Shown in pieces: positions 5,135 through 10,082 of a stretch of 10,082 nt of DNA (position 1 is its first letter; each line of letters opens with the position of its first letter). Source of the DNA: Chlamydiia bacterium (GTDB lineage: Bacteria > Chlamydiota > Chlamydiia > Chlamydiales > JAAZZY01); the NCBI GenBank assembly GCA_014239035.1, contig JAAZZY010000060.1:1-10082 (forward strand), in the 5' to 3' direction. Position numbers and translations under genes: made by a program. Below the pieces are notes generated by a model. The model did not search any database, had not been told where the DNA came from, and saw nothing but the letters and a program-made list of their open reading frames with translations.

Positions 5135-6606
5135 GAACACTATCATTAGAAGAATATAAACGTCATTGTGAGCAGCCCCTAAAAGTGCCGATCTATACTG
5201 AGCTCTCCTCAGACCTTGTGAGTCCTATCCGAGTTTTTTACGCTCTTAAGCAAAAGCATAAGAAGGGATTTCTGCTAGAATCTAGAGAACATGTTCAAGA
5301 TGTAGGGCGCTACTCCTTTATTGGGTTTAATCCCAAAATGAGCATAGAGGTAAAAGATCAAAAAACGCATTTATATCGCAATGGAAAAAAGCAGGCTGTA
5401 GATGCTGACTTTAAGTCTGTGCTTCGCAAAATACTTCAGCAGCATAAAATTATCCATAATGCAGAGCTTCCACCACTTGCTGGAGGAGCTGTCGGTTTTA
5501 TGAGCTATGATGCTGTGCGCCTTTTTGAAGATATACCCTGCAAACACGAAGATAAAGATCAGCTTCCAGATATCTATTTTGGGTTTTATGAGACCATTAT
5601 TGTATTTGATCACCTCTATCAACGTATGACGCTCATCTATATTCCTGATCGAAAAGGATCAGAAGAAGAGCAGTATGAAAAAGGTGTTACCCACTTAAAA
5701 GAGCTCTTGCACTACATATTATCCTACTCACAAAAAACGCTGATAAACTTTGAGAATTCTAAAGCCACATCCCTAGACTTCAAGACTGATTGTGATGACG
5801 CCTCTTTTCAAAAGATTGTTAAAAAATGTAAAGAGCATATCTTGGCAGGTGATGTCTTTCAAGTGGTGCCCTCTCGAACTTTTTATAAAGAATTTGAAAA
5901 AGACCCTCTGGATATCTTTCGTGTGCTCAGAACTCTAAATCCTTCTCCATTTATGTTCTATTTGGACAATGACGATTATGTCATTACAGGCTCTTCTCCA
6001 GAGCGCTTTGCATCACTTCGAAATGGGCATGTTGAGACTCTGCCTATTGGAGGAACGGCGCCAAGAGGTAAAGGGAAAGATGATCATCTTTTTGAAGAAA
6101 AACTTCTTTCTGATGAAAAAGAAATTGCAGAGCACATGATGCTTGTGGACCTCGCTCGAAATGATATGGGATCTATTTGCATTCCAGATAGCATACAGGT
6201 TAAAGATCTTCGATCCATTCAGAGGCTCTCCCATGTCATGCATATGACAACAAGAGTCATTGGACGCATCAAGCCAGAGTATGATGCAATAGATGTCATG
6301 CGCGCTTTTCTGCCGACCGGCACGCTCTCAGGTGCTCCTAAGATACGCGCTATGGAAATCATTGATGATATTGAGAAATCTCGCCGCGGAATCTATGGAG
6401 GATGTGTTGGTTATATCGATAACTTGGGCAACTTTGACAGTTGTATCGCCATACGGATGGCTTTCATCAAAGATGGGATTGCCCGCGTGCGTGCAGGTGC
6501 TGGTATTGTCTATGATTCAAAACCAGAAAAAGAGACACTAGAGACACTTAGTAAAGCAAAAGTTGTCCTCGATGCTATTTGCCAAGCGGAAAAAGGTGGG
6601 TTATGA
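5131..6606 (+). CDS. trpE: Anthranilate synthase component I
   Basis: TrpE converts chorismate to anthranilate using ammonia from TrpG. I take the ATG at 5131, which overlaps the aroC stop and gives 491 residues beginning MRTLSLEEY; AGGTG at 5117-5121 can serve as a weak Shine-Dalgarno. The tryptophan feedback pocket is present: LLES (48-51) and NPSPFMF (270-276). The catalytic domain shows PIGGTAPRGKG (305-315), the DEKEIAEHMMLVDLARND block (328-345, metal and chorismate binding), GTLSGAPKIRAMEIID (397-412) and RGIYGGCVGYID (419-430). The position that is Lys in PabB-type enzymes (PIKGT) and Ala in most TrpE is Gly here, which argues for anthranilate rather than aminodeoxychorismate synthase. 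The usual Arg in GTRPRG is Ala. Retention of LLES suggests the enzyme is inhibited by tryptophan. Confidence 0.96.
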   Translation: MRTLSLEEYKRHCEQPLKVPIYTELSSDLVSPIRVFYALKQKHKKGFLLESREHVQDVGRYSFIGFNPKMSIEVKDQKTHLYRNGKKQAVDADFKSVLRKILQQHKIIHNAELPPLAGGAVGFMSYDAVRLFEDIPCKHEDKDQLPDIYFGFYETIIVFDHLYQRMTLIYIPDRKGSEEEQYEKGVTHLKELLHYILSYSQKTLINFENSKATSLDFKTDCDDASFQKIVKKCKEHILAGDVFQVVPSRTFYKEFEKDPLDIFRVLRTLNPSPFMFYLDNDDYVITGSSPERFASLRNGHVETLPIGGTAPRGKGKDDHLFEEKLLSDEKEIAEHMMLVDLARNDMGSICIPDSIQVKDLRSIQRLSHVMHMTTRVIGRIKPEYDAIDVMRAFLPTGTLSGAPKIRAMEIIDDIEKSRRGIYGGCVGYIDNLGNFDSCIAIRMAFIKDGIARVRAGAGIVYDSKPEKETLETLSKAKVVLDAICQAEKGGL

Positions 6607-7178
6607 TTGTACTGATAGATAATTACGATAGCTTTACCTACAATCTCTATCAGCTCATTGCCAAGGTTTATCCTAAAATAGAAGTGATCAGAAACGATCA
6701 CAAGAGTGTAAAAGAAATAGCTAAAATGAAACCTAAAGCTATTATTATCTCTCCAGGGCCAGGAGTACCAAAAAATGCTGGTATCTGTATAGATTTAATT
6801 AAAGAGCTTGGCCCAACCATTCCCATTTTTGGAGTCTGCCTTGGAATGCAAGCGATGGCTCATGCCTACGGGGGAAAAGTGATTCGGGCGCCCAAATGCG
6901 TGCACGGTAAATCATGTTTGATTTTTCATCGAAGACAAGGCCTCTTTGAAAAGGTCAAACTTCCTTTTAATGCAGCCCGCTACCACTCTTTGATCGTAGA
7001 TGAAAAAACTCTTCCTAAAGAACTTATTGTCGAAGCATTCTCTAAAGATGACTTGATTATGGCCCTCAGGCACCTCTACCACCCAATGTGGGGCGTGCAG
7101 TTTCATCCAGAGTCAATACTCACAGAGCATGGCTTTGAGCTTATTTGTAACTTTTTGAAATCAGCAAACGTAATCTAA
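6603..7178 (+). CDS. trpG: Anthranilate synthase component II (glutamine amidotransferase)
   Basis: This 191-residue class I amidotransferase hydrolyses glutamine and delivers ammonia to TrpE. It has the N-terminal MIVLIDNYDSFTYNL, the oxyanion-forming SPGPGVP (50-56), nucleophile C79 in GVCLGMQ, and the H168/E170 pair in FHPES. HGK (101-103) and the YHSL segment (127-130) are also typical. The ATG at 6603 overlaps the trpE stop as ATGA. It is preceded by AAGGTGG (6593-6599) and gives the exact family N-terminus, so it is preferred to any earlier start. No pabA is visible here, and TrpG may also serve p-aminobenzoate synthesis, as in Bacillus; that is inference. Confidence 0.96.
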   Translation: MIVLIDNYDSFTYNLYQLIAKVYPKIEVIRNDHKSVKEIAKMKPKAIIISPGPGVPKNAGICIDLIKELGPTIPIFGVCLGMQAMAHAYGGKVIRAPKCVHGKSCLIFHRRQGLFEKVKLPFNAARYHSLIVDEKTLPKELIVEAFSKDDLIMALRHLYHPMWGVQFHPESILTEHGFELICNFLKSANVI

Positions 7179-7183
7179 ATCGT

Positions 7184-8185
7184 ATGAAAATCATCTTAAA
7201 AAAGCTCATTGAGAAAAAAGACTTAGACAAAAATGAAATTTGTAAAGCTATTGACCTTGCTCTTAAAAAAGAAAATCCTGTTCAAATAGGTGCCTTCTTA
7301 GCGTTGATGCAAGCAAAAAAAATAACGCCTGATGAACTTGTTTGGGCCCTGGGGGCTTTAGAGGCTCATGCCCATTTTGTGGATTGTCCGTATGAGACGG
7401 TAGATATTGTGGGAACAGGTGGAGATCACGCTAACACGTTCAATATTTCTACAGGCTCTGCTATTTTAGCAGCAGCGTGCGGTCTGAAAGTAGCAAAGCA
7501 TGGCAACCGAGCTGCAACTTCTCAATGCGGATCTGCTGATGTATTAGAAGAATTAGGGATACATCTAGAAGCCTCTAAAGAAGATCTTTTTAGGTGCCTA
7601 GATAAAGCAGGCATCGGTTTTATGTTTGCACAAACTTTTAATCCAGCTATTCGATCAGTTAAAGAAGTTCGGTCAATGCTTGGAGTGCGAACCTTTTTTA
7701 ATTTGATGGGGCCGCTTTTAAACCCTGCTAAAGCGCATTTTATGATTGTAGGGGTATATGATGAGTCTCTGCTGGATTTAATCTCTAAGGTTCTTCTAAA
7801 GCTTGGAAGGATAGCCCTTGTTGTTTGTAGTGATGGAGTAGATGAAATTACAACAGCTTTAAAGGCAAAGATTCACCTTGTTAAAGATGGAATGGTCAAA
7901 GAATCAGAAATTGATCCAGGAGCACTTGGCTTTAAAGTCTGCATGCTTGACGATCTTGCAGGAAAAGATAAAGTTTATAATGCTAAAAAGCTGACAGAGA
8001 CTCTTGAAGGGAAAAAAGGGCCTTGGGCAGATACTTTAGTACTCAATGTCGCTTGTGCTCTCCAACTGTCTGGGAAGGTATCTTCTCTAAAAGAAGGAAT
8101 CTCTATTGCAAGAAAAGTACATGAAGAGGGTCGAGCATTTAAAGTGCTCCAAGAATGGATTAAATGTTCAAAGGAAAGAAAATGA
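7184..8185 (+). CDS. trpD: Anthranilate phosphoribosyltransferase
   Basis: TrpD transfers the phosphoribosyl group of PRPP to anthranilate. The 333-residue protein has the usual N-terminal helical domain followed by the PRPP-binding GTGGD (77-81), NIST (87-90), the anthranilate-contacting KHGNRA (105-110), GSADVLEELG (116-125), the R-S-M-L-G-V-R-T-F-F-N-L-M-G-P-L block (163-178) and the metal-binding D220/E221 pair in DGVDEITT. The usual GTGGDG reads GTGGDH, and the VHG-type loop before the Asp-Glu pair reads VCSDG; neither removes a catalytic residue. The ATG follows the trpG stop after five bases without a Shine-Dalgarno, so translation probably depends on ribosomes arriving from trpG. It overlaps trpC at its end. 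Confidence 0.96.
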   Translation: MKIILKKLIEKKDLDKNEICKAIDLALKKENPVQIGAFLALMQAKKITPDELVWALGALEAHAHFVDCPYETVDIVGTGGDHANTFNISTGSAILAAACGLKVAKHGNRAATSQCGSADVLEELGIHLEASKEDLFRCLDKAGIGFMFAQTFNPAIRSVKEVRSMLGVRTFFNLMGPLLNPAKAHFMIVGVYDESLLDLISKVLLKLGRIALVVCSDGVDEITTALKAKIHLVKDGMVKESEIDPGALGFKVCMLDDLAGKDKVYNAKKLTETLEGKKGPWADTLVLNVACALQLSGKVSSLKEGISIARKVHEEGRAFKVLQEWIKCSKERK

Positions 8186-8982
8186 GCGATAAATTAGAAG
8201 AGATTATAGCCACTAAGCGCAAAGAAGTAGAGTTCTTAGTTGAGTTGGAGCATCAAGATGAATCTAAGACTTTTGAGAAGATTTTAAATCGCCATAAAAT
8301 TAATAGACATCGCTTTAGAGATGCCTTAAAAGTTGCGGGTCTCTCTATTATTGCTGAGATTAAAAGAAAATCTCCTTCAAGGGGAGATTTAGCACCTATT
8401 GAAGACCCTGTTAAGCTAGCTCATAAGTTTAGCAAAGCTGGAGCTGCTGCAATCTCTGTTTTAACAGATGAAGATTATTTTGGTGGGAGCACTCACGATT
8501 TAGTGCATGTTGTAGAAGGTTTAACTGCTCTGCATCCATGTCCTGTTCTTCGTAAAGATTTTATCATCCACCCTTATCAAATTGCCCAAAGTAAAAAGAT
8601 GGGAGCATCTGCGATCTTGCTTATTGTCGCAGTTGTTAAAGATCAACTTAAAGAGTTTTTAAATATTGCAGATCATATTGGAATAGACGCTCTTGTCGAA
8701 GTACATAATGAAGAAGAACTCAAGATAGCGCTAGATGCAAATGCTCAAATTATCGGGGTGAATAACCGCGATCTCAAAACTTTTGAAGTCAATCTAGATA
8801 TCTCTAAAAACTTAGCGGCTAAAATCCCAAAAGGAGTGATTAAAATTGCAGAGTCAGGAATTTCATCTGTTGAAGAAGCACACGAAATGCACGAGCTTGG
8901 TTTTGATGGCGTGCTCATTGGTGAGATGCTTGTTAAAGCAAAAGATCCGCGAAAAATTATTTCTGAAATAGGGAATATGTAG
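8182..8982 (+). CDS. trpC: Indole-3-glycerol phosphate synthase
   Basis: TrpC closes the indole ring, converting carboxyphenylamino-deoxyribulose phosphate to indole-3-glycerol phosphate. The ATG at 8182 overlaps the trpD TGA as ATGA and follows AAAGGAAAG (8169-8177). The product is 266 residues starting MSDKLEEIIATK, in line with the family. The TIM barrel carries the expected catalytic set: E59 and K61 in IIAEIKRKSPSRG, K125 in VLRKDFI, E173 in ALVEVH, the N-N-R-D-L loop (194-198) and E224 in AESGI, with phosphate-binding glycines near 242-248. It is a stand-alone TrpC, not fused to TrpF as in enteric bacteria; trpF follows immediately with no intervening base. Confidence 0.96.
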   Translation: MSDKLEEIIATKRKEVEFLVELEHQDESKTFEKILNRHKINRHRFRDALKVAGLSIIAEIKRKSPSRGDLAPIEDPVKLAHKFSKAGAAAISVLTDEDYFGGSTHDLVHVVEGLTALHPCPVLRKDFIIHPYQIAQSKKMGASAILLIVAVVKDQLKEFLNIADHIGIDALVEVHNEEELKIALDANAQIIGVNNRDLKTFEVNLDISKNLAAKIPKGVIKIAESGISSVEEAHEMHELGFDGVLIGEMLVKAKDPRKIISEIGNM

Positions 8983-9585
8983 ATGCTCGTAAAAATTTGT
9001 GGAATAACAAATCTTGAAGATGGTCAAAAGGCAATTGAGGCAGGGGCTGATTTTGTGGGACTCGTGTTGGATTCATCTGCAAAAAGAGGTGTAGAAGAAG
9101 GGGATGCTTTTGATCTCATCAAAGAGTTTAAAACCTATCCTGTTCATGTCATAGGTTTCTTTTTAGAAAATGATCTTTCAATAGTTGCGCAAAGAGCAAA
9201 AGATCTCAATTTAGATTGGGTGCAAATTGTCGCTCCCAAACATAAAAGCGAGCTTGAGCCTTTGAAGAATTTTAAAAAGCTTCTAGTTCTGCGTGTAAGT
9301 GTTGATGGCAGTTATGAGCCGCTTTTATATTCCGTAGATGAAGGAGACTATCTAGACTATGATTATAAGACCTTTGGGCTCGGCAAATCTTTTGATTGGG
9401 ACAGCTTCAAGCGCATAGAAAGCGACCCTTTTTTCCTAGCAGGTGGCTTAAATGTGCAAAACGTTGCCAATGCCGTTGAAAAAATCAAACCTCAGGGTGT
9501 TGATGTCTCATCTGGAGTCTGCACGCAAGATAAAAGAAAAAAAGATTCCAAAAAAATCAAAGAGTTTATTGAGAGCGTGCGATGA
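8983..9585 (+). CDS. trpF: Phosphoribosylanthranilate isomerase
   Basis: TrpF performs the Amadori rearrangement of phosphoribosylanthranilate between the TrpD and TrpC steps. The 200-residue barrel keeps the catalytic base C6 in VKICGITN, the general acid at D125 in YLDYDY, the phosphate-binding LAGGLNVQNV (152-161) and VDVSSGV (173-179). It is unusually diverged elsewhere: the family's VQLHG strand end reads VQIVAPKHK (80-88), and the GGTG loop before FDW reads FGLGKSFDW (131-139). The ATG directly follows the trpC TAG, with AGGGA at 8970-8974 as Shine-Dalgarno. Operon position (between trpC and trpB) supports the call in spite of the weak match. Its TGA overlaps the trpB ATG. Confidence 0.92.
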   Translation: MLVKICGITNLEDGQKAIEAGADFVGLVLDSSAKRGVEEGDAFDLIKEFKTYPVHVIGFFLENDLSIVAQRAKDLNLDWVQIVAPKHKSELEPLKNFKKLLVLRVSVDGSYEPLLYSVDEGDYLDYDYKTFGLGKSFDWDSFKRIESDPFFLAGGLNVQNVANAVEKIKPQGVDVSSGVCTQDKRKKDSKKIKEFIESVR

Positions 9586-10082
9586 ATAAAAGGTTTGGGA
9601 AATTTGGTGGGGCATATGTTCCAGAGCTTTTAATCGCACCATTAGAAGAATTAGATATTGCCCGTAAAAAAATATGCAAATCAACCTCATTTCAAAAAGA
9701 GCTCAAAGAGCTTCTCAACAATTATGCTGGAAGGCCCACAGCCCTTACAGAGGTTCCCAGTTTCTCAAAGGCAATAGGTGGCCCCCGCATCTTTTTAAAG
9801 CGTGAAGACCTTCTTCACACTGGAGCTCACAAAATTAATAATGCGCTAGGTCAGTGTCTTCTTGCTAAGAAAATGGGCAAGAAAAATGTTGTTGCTGAAA
9901 CAGGTGCCGGCCAACATGGGCTTGCCACAGCAACAAGCTGTGCAAGACTAGGACTTACTTGCACTGTCTACATGGGAGCTGTAGATGTGGAGCGCAAAAG
10001 AGTCAACGTTGAGAAAATGAAACTACTCGGTGCACGTGTTAAAAGTGTAGATGCTGGAGCTCAAACCCTCAAAGAAGCGGTC
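9582..10082 (+). CDS. trpB: Tryptophan synthase beta chain (partial, 3' end outside window)
   Basis: TrpB joins indole and serine to make tryptophan with PLP. The first 167 codons are present, starting at an ATG that overlaps the trpF stop (ATGA, 9582-9585). The N-terminus FGKFGGAYVPE (5-15), the PLP lysine K84 in HTGAHKINN, the catalytic Glu E106 in AETGAGQHG and the conserved YMGAVDVERKRVNV segment (130-143) identify the TrpB1 class that works with TrpA, rather than the stand-alone TrpB2. A trpA gene is therefore expected just beyond the window. No strong Shine-Dalgarno is seen; coupling to trpF is likely. Confidence 0.96.
   Translation, partial: MNKRFGKFGGAYVPELLIAPLEELDIARKKICKSTSFQKELKELLNNYAGRPTALTEVPSFSKAIGGPRIFLKREDLLHTGAHKINNALGQCLLAKKMGKKNVVAETGAGQHGLATATSCARLGLTCTVYMGAVDVERKRVNVEKMKLLGARVKSVDAGAQTLKEAV

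Noticed and set aside
6579..6602. Earlier ATG for trpG, adding eight residues.
   Set aside because: The extension (MPSGKRWV) lies outside the family N-terminus. The ATG at 6603 starts exactly at MIVLIDNYDSF and overlaps the trpE stop.
8164..8181. Earlier ATG for trpC, adding six residues.
   Set aside because: The purine-rich AAAGGAAAG within this stretch serves as the ribosome site for the ATG at 8182, which overlaps the trpD stop.

Overview
The window is a moderately AT-rich, gene-dense bacterial segment with ten protein genes, two of them cut by the window edges. No RNA genes, CRISPR arrays or insertion sequences were seen. The mix suggests an obligate or facultative intracellular, host-associated bacterium. 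It combines a candidate secreted cysteine protease of the Ulp1/deubiquitinase (CE clan) type, an exported orphan protein with a glycosyltransferase-B-like look, and a compact tryptophan operon. An amoeba-associated Chlamydiota lineage (Simkania-, Parachlamydia- or Rhabdochlamydia-like) is my best guess. It rests on gene content and protein style, not on a marker gene, and a Legionella-like gammaproteobacterium cannot be excluded.

Left part (1-1228, minus strand): the first 409 codons of a PLP-dependent alpha-oxoamine synthase (8-amino-7-oxononanoate synthase / 2-amino-3-ketobutyrate CoA ligase / serine palmitoyltransferase superfamily). It is transcribed leftward out of the window. A 281-base divergent intergenic region follows. 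It holds a 12-base palindrome and, on the plus strand, a perfect-consensus extended -10 promoter.

Middle part (1461-3970, plus strand): that promoter drives a 368-residue protein whose C-terminal half carries a His/Asp/Gln/Cys set in the order and near-spacing of CE-clan proteases. Downstream of its stop codon is a degenerate 33-base copy of part of its own coding sequence, then a strong intrinsic terminator. Next comes a 403-residue protein with a signal peptide or lipobox and GT-B-like motifs; its start has no Shine-Dalgarno sequence.

Right part (4043 to the window end, plus strand): aroC-trpE-trpG-trpD-trpC-trpF-trpB, a tightly packed operon with four ATGA stop/start overlaps, one direct abutment and one 5-base gap. 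AroC makes chorismate, TrpE/TrpG convert it to anthranilate, TrpD, TrpC and TrpF carry it to indole-glycerol phosphate, and TrpB (with a TrpA expected beyond the window) finishes tryptophan. Every enzyme from 5-enolpyruvylshikimate-3-phosphate to tryptophan except TrpA is visible. This contrasts with the reduced trp gene sets known in animal-pathogenic Chlamydia. No leader peptide, attenuator or recognisable TrpR operator is visible ahead of aroC.
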